From the NCBI GenBank assembly GCA_020536535.1, contig JAHLWZ010000718.1:1-20665 (forward strand): a stretch of 20,665 nucleotides of DNA, in the 5' to 3' direction. This document shows, piece after piece, positions 1 to 7,694 of the stretch (position 1 is the stretch's first letter; every line of letters begins with the position of its first letter). The notes under the pieces were generated by a model that saw only the letters and a program-made list of their open reading frames with translations, was not told the origin of the DNA and searched no databases. The position numbers and the translations under genes are program-made. Source of the DNA: Pelomyxa schiedti. Its lineage: Eukaryota > Evosea > Pelobiontida > Pelomyxidae.

Positions 1-390
1 GATGCAGCTTGGTCGCGTGCCCGCACGCACCTCACATTCTGGATCATTTTGTTTTCTTTGCTGCTGTACTCCAGTGATGGATGGATTCTGGGAACGAGTT
101 AACCGATTTTTAAATGGCTCAGCTCCGATGTATCCATCAGACAGGAACGTATCATACGGTTTGTTTTTTAGGGGTTTCTGACGACAACATACTTTGAGTT
201 ATCAATTGACACCAACACAGGCGGCGTGTGTGAAAAAGTGCATGGTGCTGGGTGTCGTTCTGAACGTAGTGTGTGACCATGTTTTTGTTGGTGGGAGAAA
301 AGACCTTGGGTGCCAGGACACCGTTCTGGAGGTTGGTATGGTTCCATGGTTTCTACTTGTTTTTTTTTGTTTATAATTCTTGCAGGCTAC
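1..390. other. Unassigned flank
   Basis: No gene is supported here. A 60-codon + strand frame (194-376) has no recognisable features and ends in a poly(T) run. On the minus strand a frame ending PPVLVSIDNSKYVVV then a stop near 180 reads like protein, but it could not be joined to the exon at 391-752. An ATG on the minus strand near 46 could start a gene that runs off the window. Confidence 0.3.
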
Positions 391-752
391 TTAGAAGTTC
401 TCAGGTAAAAGAGAGTAGGTGCAGTAGATTTTGAACTCCTTCGCACCCAACACAGAGAAGGATGCAACATGAACTCCAGAGAGTGCGTCCACGCATTTTA
501 CCATCTGGTTTCCATTGGTGAACAGAAATCCAGATCCCCAAATGACCTGTTGTTGCTGAGGTCCATCCCACTCTCGCACCAGCTTGTTTGATCCCGTCTC
601 GAACACACTGAAGTGCGTCACAGGCCTCCCTCTCACTGGGCACTCAACAGCGTAGTGTGTGTCACCAACTGGTGTCATTTCAGTGTGTAAAATGGTGAGC
701 ACTCCACTGGCAACATCCTGAATCACTGTTAATGGTTTCCGATTCAGTTCAC
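391..752 (-). CDS. Probable 3'-terminal exon of an unrecognised protein
   Basis: An open frame of about 120 codons on the minus strand ends in TAA at 393-391. At its upstream edge a good acceptor (TTCACACAG at about 753-761) opens directly into the frame, so this looks like a last exon rather than a whole gene. The peptide has alternating hydrophobic and polar stretches with segments such as VIQDVASGVLTI, HFSVFETGSNKLV and VIWGSGFLFTNGNQM, which resemble the strands of a beta-propeller blade; that is only an impression. No catalytic motif is visible. Upstream exons should lie above 760 on the minus strand, but that stretch is a diverged dispersed repeat and I could not join them. The product is unknown. 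The frame itself is moderately convincing because its composition is balanced and it begins exactly at an acceptor. Confidence 0.5.
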
Positions 753-784
753 CTGTGTGAACAACACCCTGAAGTCAAATGGGG

Positions 785-915
785 TCCAGTTTGGCAATTT
801 GGGCCCAAATTGTGGGTTTTGCCCAAATTGGGCACACTTTGGGCACCTCCACCTTGTTGCTTCCTTGGTCCAGATTGGAGACGTCCTGCTTTTGGGCTCC
901 AATTTGGGGAGAAGA
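785..915. repeat. Dispersed AATTTGG-rich repeat, copy 1
   Basis: A stretch dense in AATTTGGG, CCCAAATTG, CAGATTGG and GGGCTCCAATTTGG. The same words in the same order occur at about 3895-4055 on the same strand (AATTGTGG, then CAAATTGG, then TTTGGGACACC or TTTGGGCACC, then CAGATTGG, then GGGCTCC, then AATTTGGNGAG). The two copies are strongly diverged with several indels. No coding function or terminal repeats were found. It probably belongs to a genome-wide repeat family. Confidence 0.5.
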
Positions 916-999
916 AAAAACGCAAAGTCGATAGGTAATTAGTAAGGAGGTTCCCAACAGCCAGAAATTCAGCAATGTGTTGCACCTTAGAAGGCACAC

Positions 1000-1454
1000 T
1001 CAGTTGAGTTCCTCAATTTTGCGTCGTTGTGGCAGGCCCCAGTCAATGATACCGTACCGTTCACCTTTCCCCGAAAGGAGAGTTTCTGGGACTACGATCA
1101 GTTGCTTTAACAAAGGGAAAAAAAAACAACACGTCGGTGGTGCCTGGAGCCCGGACCAAGTGACACCCACATGGACAGTGACCGTTGTGTGTGGTTGTTT
1201 GTCGTATTTTCCTTAAAAATAAAAATTATTATTTTAATTCGTTTCGTTTTTTCCCTTTGTGTTGGTTTTTCTTCCACAACCTCGTAGCGACAATGGAAAC
1301 GAGGTGGGAGTGTCTCAAACCATTTTTTTTTAGGGCCTCTTATTTGTTTTGTGTTGGTTTGTCTTTAATTTTGAATTTGTTTTAGTTTAATTTTTTTTAT
1401 TTTGTTATAGTCTTGTTTTAAACTTACTGTTGTTTTCCGTTTGTACCCTTCCCG
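1000..1454. other. AT-rich spacer, nothing recognised
   Basis: Contains many poly(T) runs and short frames without protein-like features. The minus strand at about 1020-1100 can be read as RYGIIDWGLPQRRK before a stop, which may be a piece of an upstream exon of the 391-752 gene, but no consistent splice join was found. Confidence 0.3.
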
Positions 1455-1560
1455 TAGCCTTCCTTGGTCCCACTAACATGCCGACCAGACACCCGGAATG
1501 ATGATGGAGAGCACAGCACTGATTCCAAAGCGGACTTCAGTCGGACCTGGCCCCTGGTAT
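1455..1560 (+). repeat. Exon-intron-like module, unit A
   Basis: First of three related units. It carries CCACTAACATGCCGACCAG, then ACCCGGAATGATGATGGAG. CTAAC followed about 10 bases later by CAG has the look of a branch site plus acceptor, and the following segment ends at a possible donor (CTGGTATGTCC). Unit A lacks the clear second half that units B and C share. Confidence 0.45.
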
Positions 1561-1569
1561 GTCCTTAAC

Positions 1570-1720
1570 CATCATTGGCTCCACTAACATGCTGACAGAT
1601 AACCGGAATGATGGAGCCACAGCTGAATAACATCAAGGTACCTTGTTCTTCTTCTTTCCAACCCTGCTAACTCCATTTTGCAGGTGTGGATGGCATGGCA
1701 TACTGTGGCTGGACCTGGCC
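1570..1720 (+). repeat. Exon-intron-like module, unit B
   Basis: The order is CCACTAACATGCTGACAG, an exon-like block with CCGGAATGATGGAGCC, a donor (AAGGTACC), a pyrimidine-rich stretch GTTCTTCTTCTTTCC, a second branch-like CTGCTAAC, an acceptor TTTTGCAG, and a block that can be read VDGMAYCGW. Unit C at 2451-2625 has the same parts in the same order. No function is recognised. It could be a repeated exon pair of a real gene or a repeat that happens to carry splice-like signals. Confidence 0.5.
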
Positions 1721-2450
1721 TCCCTGCCGCTTCCTCACTCCTACATCCTACTGTGTGTGTGGTATGTTTCGATTTTGTTTTATGTCTCCCTCACTCCAAC
1801 ATAGGGCTCCTTCATGCAGCAACTCAGTCGGACTTAAACTTCAGGTATCTTCTCTGTTTTTCTTTTTCGAGTTCTCACACTTTCTAACCAGGTGCCGTGG
1901 TGGACATGGCGGACCTCAGATGACAGCCTGTCATCACCAAAGTCAATCCCCCTCTCCCTATTGTCACCCAACTCAACCAGTATAGGTTTGAACCCAGATT
2001 GTCCCAGGTGCTGGTGTTCCCCCCACCTTTTCTACAATTCCCGCACTTTGCACAGTGACACCGGGAGGTGGGCTTTTGGTTTTTTTTTTTTTCCCCTGCA
2101 GTCTAACATATTATTCAGGATTGTCAGCGGACTTGCTGACAATATATCACCAAGGTACACATCTCTCTTTTTATTATCCCCCACTCAACAATACTAGATG
2201 CCAGAACTGATGAATGGAGTGAAGGCGGAAGTCATGTCTTACACCACTTCCCCTCTACACCCACGCCCTTTGCTCTTGCGCACCTACACTCCCGCTTGCT
2301 TGGCTCCAACACGCCACTCTGCTGGCTGACTTGGAAGTTGGGTAGGTCCCCTTGTTTTTCCTCTTTCTTCCTCTCACGTTTTCCACAGACTTAAGCCGAC
2401 ACTTTGGAAATTGTTCCAGACCGACTCCAAATTTGGTTTGTGCCCCACTC
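1721..2450 (+). other. Splice-signal-rich stretch without a readable gene
   Basis: Several donor-acceptor pairs with pyrimidine tracts occur, for example a donor at about 1762 (GGTATGTTTC) with an acceptor CAACATAG at about 1803, and GGTATCTTCTC at about 1844 with TTCTAACCAG at about 1890. Exon-like segments between them are short and no frame stays open through successive joins. It may be a decayed or non-coding spliced gene related to the module units on either side. Confidence 0.3.
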
Positions 2451-2625
2451 TAGCCTTCCCTGATCCCGCTAACATGCCGGCAGATACCCGGAATGATGGA
2501 GCCCAGCCATGACAAACAGTGCCGCTTCGAGTTGGGTATGCTTGTTCTTCTACTTTCCAACTGCTAACGAAATTGTTCAGGTGAAACATGTGGATGGCAA
2601 CGGCAAGGCATACTGCAGCCTATGG
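2451..2625 (+). repeat. Exon-intron-like module, unit C
   Basis: Counterpart of unit B: CCGCTAACATGCCGGCAG, then CCCGGAATGATGGAGCC, a longer exon-like block ending at GTTGGGTATGC, then TTGTTCTTCTACTTTCC, CTGCTAACG, TTGTTCAG and a block that can be read VDGNGKAYCSLW. The final peptide matches unit B (VDGMAYCGW) apart from a three-residue NGK insertion, which suggests that this frame was once under selection. Confidence 0.5.
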
Positions 2626-2626
2626 G

Positions 2627-3440
2627 TCAAATAACTCCAATTTCTTGGTTTTTGACACAACGATGCGACAATTTCGATTTTTTGACACAACGCTGTAGAT
2701 TGTACCATTCTGCGAAATCTGTTAGTAACATGTGGTCCGGAGCCAAGGTTTCCCGCTTTCGGGGTCGTTTTGGCTGAGGTGCTGTGGCAGTCTCCTTGGG
2801 AATGGGTGCCACTTGTGAAGCTGAAGGTCTGTGTTTGCGTGGCTGTTGCTGAGGAACAGCTTGTGCTTGCTTTTCTTTGATAGAAGCCACAGCTGTTTTT
2901 GTTTCCATGTTTCCAGTTTTTGCAGCCCAGTCAGAGATGACTTTCCTTCGTGCATTTGCAGATGACTTTCCTGCAAGCTGTAGGTCTGTGTCAGTGAGAT
3001 GCAGTGCAGCTTGTAATGTCAGCAGCAATTCAGAAGAGAAATGAGAAATCCCCAGATATGCTATAAACAGTTAAAACAAAAAAAAAACTGTGGTACCTAC
3101 CCTTTTTTGGTGGTTTTAGCACTGAAGTTGTTGTGGTTGTCACAGAAGGTGGAGTTTGAGGTCCTTCTTGAATAGCACATGTTGGTAGGAGTTGTATGTC
3201 ATCATCTCTTAGAGGTGGTGGAGCTATTGGTACCAACACAGCAATAGGAACTGTATGTTTTGGTGGGGGAAATTGGAATTCCACAAGGAGTAATCTTTTC
3301 TCTGGTGAAGCAAGACCATACATTTTATGCAACAACTCAGAAAATAAACTCTGCTCTTCAGTGACACAAGAATGAAACAACAGCTTTTTTTCAGCTGCTT
3401 TCAGCTGGGGATATGACCAATAAGCAGCTGCCCTGAGCAC
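2627..3440 (-). CDS. Unrecognised two-exon gene fragment, basic and Pro/Gln-rich C terminus
   Basis: Two minus-strand frames join cleanly. Exon a is about 3101-3440 and ends GG|GTAGGT. Exon b is 2627-3009 and begins after TTACAAG|CT. The 91-bp intron keeps phase 1 and yields LKPPKKAALHLTDTDLQL across the junction. Exon a carries AAYWSYPQLKAAEKKLLFHS and MYGLASPEKRLLLVEF, then a Pro/Thr-rich linker. Exon b is basic (ANARRKVISDWAAK, PKRPRKRE) and ends with a short RCVKK/RCVKN repeat. The beginning is unclear: there is no ATG before MYGLASPEKR at 3323, so the 5' end is either an internal exon or cut off by the inverted repeat at 3274-3493. Basic KRPRKR could be a nuclear localisation signal, which is inference. 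No family is recognised. Confidence 0.5.
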
Positions 3441-3493
3441 TATATGTATGGTCTTGCTTCACCAGAGAAGAGATTACCCCTTGTGGAATTCCA
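3274..3493. repeat. 50-bp inverted repeat, both arms coding
   Basis: The left arm is 3274-3323 and the right arm 3444-3493, separated by 120 bp. The right arm and the reverse complement of the left match at 48 of 50 positions. Both arms read outward as the same peptide start, MYGLASPEKRL then L or P, then LVEF: on the minus strand for the left arm and on the plus strand for the right. This places two diverging copies of one gene segment head to head. Confidence 0.85.
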
Positions 3494-3689
3494 TCAGAAG
3501 AAAGAAAGCCTTGGTGGAGGAGGATTTGGGGTGTCAAAGGTGTTGAAATGTGAAGCCAATGTCATATTTTGGGACTGTGGATGTGTGTTAGACCTCAAAA
3601 CCATCATGCCACAACTTCTTATGCACTACCACATACCACAACAGTTTGCCCACAATCAAAATCAATTTAGGAGAATGATACAATCTGGT
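3444..3689 (+). CDS. Unrecognised reading frame sharing the MYGLASPEKR start
   Basis: From the ATG at 3444 a frame runs through MYGLASPEKRLPLVEF, a glycine-rich SLGGGGFGVS, VIFWDCGCVLDLKTIMPQLL and HNQNQFRRMIQSGPGAGK. Beyond about 3690 the frame enters a perfect hairpin and then repeat DNA, and the peptide becomes low quality, so I end the supported region at the hairpin. The first 50 bases are the right arm of the inverted repeat shared with the minus-strand gene. The frame is also open upstream of the ATG, so this may be an internal exon. The product is unknown; this could be the other half of the minus-strand gene separated by an inversion. Confidence 0.4.
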
Positions 3690-3730
3690 CCGGGTGCTGG
3701 AAAATTGTACTTTTTTTTTCCAGCACCCGG
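3690..3730. repeat. Perfect 15-bp hairpin, 11-nt loop
   Basis: The left stem CCGGGTGCTGGAAAA (3690-3704) is the exact reverse complement of 3716-3730, with an 11-nt loop that is mostly T. It sits where the + strand frame from 3444 loses its protein-like character and dispersed-repeat DNA begins. It could be the edge of a small mobile element or an RNA hairpin. Confidence 0.8.
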
Positions 3731-3894
3731 CTGGTTACCGCCACTTTTTGGGTTTCCTCAGTCCCAGTGCCTCCTTTTTCACTGGGAACCAAGGGAAACA
3801 CTGCTCACAGCTCTGTACTACCTTCTCCCCCTGGTTCGACACGATTTTGACACCATCCAGACCAGATCCAGAATTTTCTTGTGTTTTTTGGGTA

Positions 3895-4055
3895 GAGTTG
3901 GTTTGACCCCCAATTGTGGACCCCACCAATTTGGACCCCGTGGAAAAAGCTCCAAATTGGCCAAAGCGGGGGTTTTTTCCACATTTGGGACACCACCGTT
4001 GTACACAGATTGGGCCCCACTCTGGGCTCCCACCAGATTTAATTTGGAGAGTAGA
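3895..4055. repeat. Dispersed AATTTGG-rich repeat, copy 2
   Basis: Partner of the copy at 785-915, with the same ordered words (CCAATTGTGG, CCAAATTGGCC, CATTTGGGACACC, CAGATTGGG, GGGCTCC, AATTTGGAGAG). A perfect hairpin lies about 165 bp upstream and may or may not belong to the same insertion. Confidence 0.5.
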
Positions 4056-4179
4056 TGAATCCATGAGTTGACAGATAACCTCAGCATCGGTGGCACTCTT
4101 GAATGCAAGTAATGTCCCATTCTCACATCCACTTCCACTTGCATTGTGTTTGCTTGGGGATATTCATTCTTTTTGTCTC

Positions 4180-4540
4180 CATCCATTCATGGGCAGAATA
4201 TCACTGGAAGTGGTCTCTAGGATCCACAAATACATGTACACACTACTTGGTTTTGTTCACATTTCTAATGGCTTTACGCAGGTCTGTTTGTGATGATTGT
4301 GCTTCAAGAAGACTTGGAAAAAGTCTATGGTTCCACAACCCCTGGACTGCAACTTCTACATGAAAATATCATTCTCATTGCATCAGCGAGCCATGGCATC
4401 ATGACCCGCTCAGAGTCTCACCTCAAAAAAGCCAAGGGAAGAGTTACCATTGTTCAATTCTATTGTCATCCGGGCACACAGACCCGCAGAAAACATGGAT
4501 TCTTCATCCACAGCAGTCTTCCCTTCGATCGACAGTGAAG
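4180..4540 (+). CDS. Exon-like frames of an unrecognised gene
   Basis: Two stretches look protein-like: about 4182-4250 (RISLEVVSRIHKYMYTLL) and about 4281-4535, which reads LFVMIVLQEDLEKVYG, then LQLLHENIILIASASHGIM and HLKKAKGRVTIVQF. The possible intron between them (donor near 4250, acceptor TTTACGCAG at about 4279) would be only about 30 bp, shorter than any other intron supported here, so the join is doubtful. The second frame stops at 4538. No domain is recognised. These segments may belong with the exons at 4470-4930. Confidence 0.35.
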
Positions 4541-4619
4541 CAGCCTTCAGAGGAACAGATCTCAGTCTCTGTTCATGATGTCCTGACCGGCACGTTGATG
4601 GCAACAGCGCTTCTTCAGG
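4466..4619 (+). CDS. Exon-like frame of an unrecognised gene
   Basis: A frame different from the preceding one reads through QISVSVHDVLTGTLMATALLQ-like sequence (positions 4559-4619) and reaches a possible donor, CTTCAG|GTTCC, at 4619. The last part looks like genuine coding sequence. The minus strand over the same bases is also open and fairly protein-like (PLKAASLSIEGKTAVDEES), so the strand is not certain. Confidence 0.35.
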
Positions 4620-4729
4620 TTCCTACACCAACACCCTCTGCAACCTCTGACTTATTCTAAGCTCCAATGCCCTTGAAGTGAAAAGAGAAGAGAAATAGGG
4701 ATGTGAAGGTGTGTTCTCTTTCTACTCTC

Positions 4730-4924
4730 CAGTAATGTTGAATGCCCACCTCGTCAAGGGTGATTCCAAAGGAATCAATGAGCCACTCCATGCAGTTGAT
4801 TTTCTTTATCCGGAGAAGGCAGAAGAGAAGACTGTTGTGATTCAATTTGATGTGGGCAAGAATGAATTGCCAAGCATGGCATTTGTGGCCATGTCTCTGG
4901 TGAAGAAGGAGCAGTCAAACAAGG
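4730..4924 (+). CDS. Exon-like frame of an unrecognised gene
   Basis: After a pyrimidine-rich acceptor (TTTCTACTCTCCAG, ending about 4732) a frame reads MLNAHLVKGDSKGINEPLHA, then VDFLYPEKAEEKTVVIQFD and LPSMAFVAMSLVKKEQSNK, ending at a donor-like AAG|GTGACC at about 4924. Composition is convincingly protein-like. It probably belongs to the same gene as the frame ending near 4619, but the phases do not match without an unseen exon or another acceptor. The product is unknown. Confidence 0.45.
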
Positions 4925-4959
4925 TGACCAGCCTTTGCAGTCCAAAATGACCAAATCCC

Positions 4960-5234
4960 ATTGGCACAGTTCACTGTCGGTTGTCTCTTTTTAATTCTCT
5001 TTATCGTCTGTGCTGTGGAGTGATGGTGACGTCAGTGCTGCTATTGTGTGAGCCCTGAGACCAGTCCCAGGTTGGGGTCACCTCAACTGTAATTGGTCTC
5101 TGAGTGGGCACCCCACATTTACCTCAGTCGGAGCGTTGATGGAGTAAACACGTGTTGATTGAATCATTTCTCCTTCCGAGTAAGATTTTCTCACTACGGG
5201 GTAATTTTGTAACAGCCAACGTTGACGTTGCCGT
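4960..5234. other. Intergenic region upstream of the ZIP gene
   Basis: No coding exon is supported. It presumably holds the ZIP promoter and 5' leader. The sequence GTTGACGT recurs close to the start (5221 and about 5262), but I cannot tie it to a known regulator. Confidence 0.3.
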
Positions 5235-6974
5235 ATGACAAGTGAAATCGACTTTGCCACGTTGACGTGGATAACTGCAATACCGACCGCGTCCATGATC
5301 GCTGGAATGATTTTGGTGCAGTTTTGGACGCCAACAAAAAAAATGACGGCTCTGTTGCAGGTGGGTGTCTAAAAATATTGATATGTACGAGACACTGTTG
5401 TGGTGTTTGTCGTGGTTGCGTTATCGTTCGTGGCTGTGTTACGGCGCTCACCTTGAGGCTGTAAACAATAATAATAAAACCGCCGAAAAATAAAAATAAA
5501 AATAAACCAGCACTTTGGTGCCGGAGTTGTAATTTGTGCAGTTGCATGTGAAGTACTGCCAGAGATATTGGACCCCGCCTATTCTGACCGTACTTTATCT
5601 TTTACCTGCTTTTTTAAAAAAAAATATACAACAACATACAGTTCTGGATTACCTTGGAATCATTATTGGCTTCACTGTTGGTATTTCGACCAATAAAAAT
5701 TACATTTCCACTTCTTAATTTTTGTGAAGGGGTGGTTTCAATGCTTCTAATTGCAAGATTAATTCCCGATAAAGCAGCAATCGAAGAAAGGGTTGGCCTG
5801 CCCCACCCACCCTTCTGTTGTTTTAAGCAACCTGCACAGACACAGAAAAGGGAAGAGTTGACGAAATCTGGCAGAGTTATAATCAACGAAATAGTACAAG
5901 ACCATGCCGCAGCAAAAGAGGTGAAAGACCCTGCAGACTCATCAGATAACAGAAACAGTGACGAAGCCCAGCCTCTAAAAGACCCGCTTCACAGCTCAGA
6001 ATCTGGCTGCGAATATGGTAACACATGTGAGGTCTTTTTTTTTAAAAAGTACATTTTCCTTTGTTGCACAGGAGCCAGGGATAATTCATCAAAGAAGTGC
6101 AGCAAAGATGCATGTAAGAGAGTTTGTTGGCAAGTACCATGGGGAATAATTGGTGTGGCTATTTTTCTTGATTTGTTTTCCCTGAATAACATCTCAATTT
6201 TTAGTGCCTGTTGCCACTGGTACCTGATCACTGCCGTGCAATTAAAAGCTTCAATTACCCTTCTAAAACAGATGCTTGCATGGATGGACTTCTTATTGGA
6301 ATTACTTTCATTGCCGCCAACGTTATCTCCGGGCTTGTAATGTCTTTGGCTCTGGCAATTGAGATGTGTTTCTTGGGAGTATCCACAAGGTATTATTCTA
6401 TACGCATTGATGCTCCCCACTGAAAGCAATGCACAGCAACCAAATGGCCAAGAATAATCTCCCACGACGGGTGGCCTTTCCCATCTGCTTTTCCCTCCCC
6501 TTCCTTATCATGCTCGCTGGCTATCTGGGGGCAACAATTTTGGCAAGCGTTTCCGGCCCTGTTTTTGTGGCGGTACTCAGTTTTGGGCTTGCAGGTCTTC
6601 TTTCCCTTCACTGGCACCAACCACATGGACCTTACTTCTTCAATTTGCAGCCCTTTTATTTCTTGTATCAGATGAGCTTCTTGTTGAAGCTCACAAAGGT
6701 ATTCTTTTACTTGTACGTCTCCACATTTATGGGCGTTGTGTTTTAGATGAGGAAACAGACACCTGGTGGGTCACGATTTTCTTTTTTGTTGGTATGTAGT
6801 TTGATGCATTCTGACTCCTCAATATCCGTCCTATCAGGTTTTGGGCTTGTGTCCATTCTTCAGAAAGCCATTGAATGTAATTTGGGGGTTTCATCATCCT
6901 CATCATTATCATCTTCATCCACACCAAGTTCCTCATCCATCTCTTCTTCACTCTCAAGTACAAGCACTGAATGA
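5235..6974 (+). CDS. ZIP-family divalent metal transporter, 11 exons, 377 aa
   Basis: Exons: 5235-5360, 5511-5589, 5642-5680, 5730-6017, 6072-6152, 6205-6219, 6272-6389, 6437-6594, 6651-6698, 6747-6791, 6838-6974. All introns are GT-AG, every phase agrees and the total is 1134 nt. The start ATG follows an in-frame TGA at 5223. ZIP proteins move zinc or iron into the cytosol through eight helices. The family signs are the second helix HFGAGVVICAVACEVLPE (43-60), VPWGII leading to DACMDGLLIGITF (210-222), LALAIEMCFLG (235-245) and SDELLVEAHK (308-317) before TWWVTIFFFVGF. A charged loop (about 95-195) separates the third and fourth helices, and a Ser-rich tail (350-377) ends the protein. The canonical metal-binding HNxxDG and HExxH motifs are altered (see findings), so substrate and direction are uncertain. 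The microexon codes for VPVAT plus parts of the flanking codons. Confidence 0.92.
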
Positions 6975-7027
6975 CACCCAAAACATCACACCATCATCCC
7001 AGATACCACCAAAAAAAATTATTCTCA

Positions 7028-7033
7028 AATAAA
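7028..7033 (+). promoter_or_regulatory. Poly(A) signal of the ZIP gene
   Basis: AATAAA lies 54 nt after the ZIP stop codon, just before the orphan C-terminal exon begins at 7071. The ZIP transcript therefore probably ends before or within the start of that duplicated segment. Confidence 0.6.
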
Positions 7034-7070
7034 GAAAAAAGTCAAGTGCATCTATTATCCACATAAAGAT

Positions 7071-7364
7071 TGTTCGAGAACTGTGCACACTTCTCATGGA
7101 AACTTCTTTGTGATAGACCTGCAGACATGGAAGATGATCCTGCACAAATTCCCAAGGATAGACGCCGATGTGATTCGCAGGCACTTGATGCGGGTTGCGG
7201 TACATTCTCCATCAATTGCCACGTTCACAATGCACAAATTCGGCATCACCATCGAGGAGGTTCGCCACCAATTTGAGGGATGTGGAGGAGACTTTGAAAT
7301 GTCAGAACACAGGGCACGGCTCACAACTGAGCTCCGAATGTGGCTTGGCTTGACTGGAGGGTAA
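7071..7364 (+). pseudogene. Orphan C-terminal exon of the gene A/B family, copy 1
   Basis: An open frame ends in TAA at 7362-7364 and reads FVIDLQTWKMILHKFPRIDA, then VIRRHLMRVAVHSPSIATF and MHKFGITIEEVRHQFEGCG. It is homologous to the last exon of gene A (VTWKMMLKLFPDI ... HFMQLIASTP) and gene B (AGWSLMLTLFPAI ... HFLETVAHSP). AATAAA follows at 7377-7382. No upstream repeat-coding exons precede it: the ZIP gene ends 97 bp before. So it keeps its frame, stop and poly(A) signal but lacks the rest of the gene. It faces gene A tail to tail. It is probably a gene fragment left by duplication; it might instead serve as an alternative last exon for transcripts reading through from ZIP. Confidence 0.75.
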
Positions 7365-7376
7365 GAAACTGGACAT

Positions 7377-7382
7377 AATAAA
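7377..7382 (+). promoter_or_regulatory. Poly(A) signal of orphan exon copy 1
   Basis: AATAAA begins 13 nt after the TAA of the orphan C-terminal exon, the spacing expected for the compact 3' ends seen in this window. Confidence 0.5.
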
Positions 7383-7387
7383 GTTGC

Positions 7388-7694
7388 GGAATTTCTTTCT
7401 CTAAACAACTCGTACTTGTGCGACTTATTGTTTCCATGCCTGTCCTCATCTGTTTGCTCCACTTATGTAAAATCTTAATTGATTAATCAGTAGAAACAAG
7501 GCAACGTAATTTGTACCAGTATCGGTCATTATGCATGTGGGTGGAAGTACAAGAAAGCCTCCAACGTATGAGCCTGTTTTGAATTAAGATTAACCTGAAC
7601 GCACAAACTTCAACAAGCTCAGTAGAAAAGGGTCTCTGTCAGAAAAATAATTTTCGTGTTTTGTATTAGTGGTGGGCATTTGGCTATTTTATTT
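7388..7694. other. Convergent intergenic region
   Basis: Lies between the + strand orphan exon and the minus-strand end of gene A. AATAAA for gene A on the minus strand is at 7693-7688, only 2 nt past its stop. Nothing else is recognised. Confidence 0.35.

Noticed and set aside
1975-2000. Sequence resembling a tRNA B box on the minus strand (GGGTTCAAACC)
   Set aside because: The flanking bases do not form a T stem and no acceptor or anticodon arm could be folded.
3830-3850. GGTTCGACAC resembling a tRNA T loop
   Set aside because: The stem bases on either side do not pair and there is no matching A box upstream.
3735-4186. Minus- and plus-strand frames across 3735-4186
   Set aside because: They run through the dispersed AATTTGG-rich repeat and read as repeat-derived Asn/Gly/Pro peptides, not as a gene.
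6429-6746. A separate 105-aa membrane protein starting at 6429
   Set aside because: It is exon 8 of the ZIP gene read through its donor at 6595; the rest of the frame is intron.
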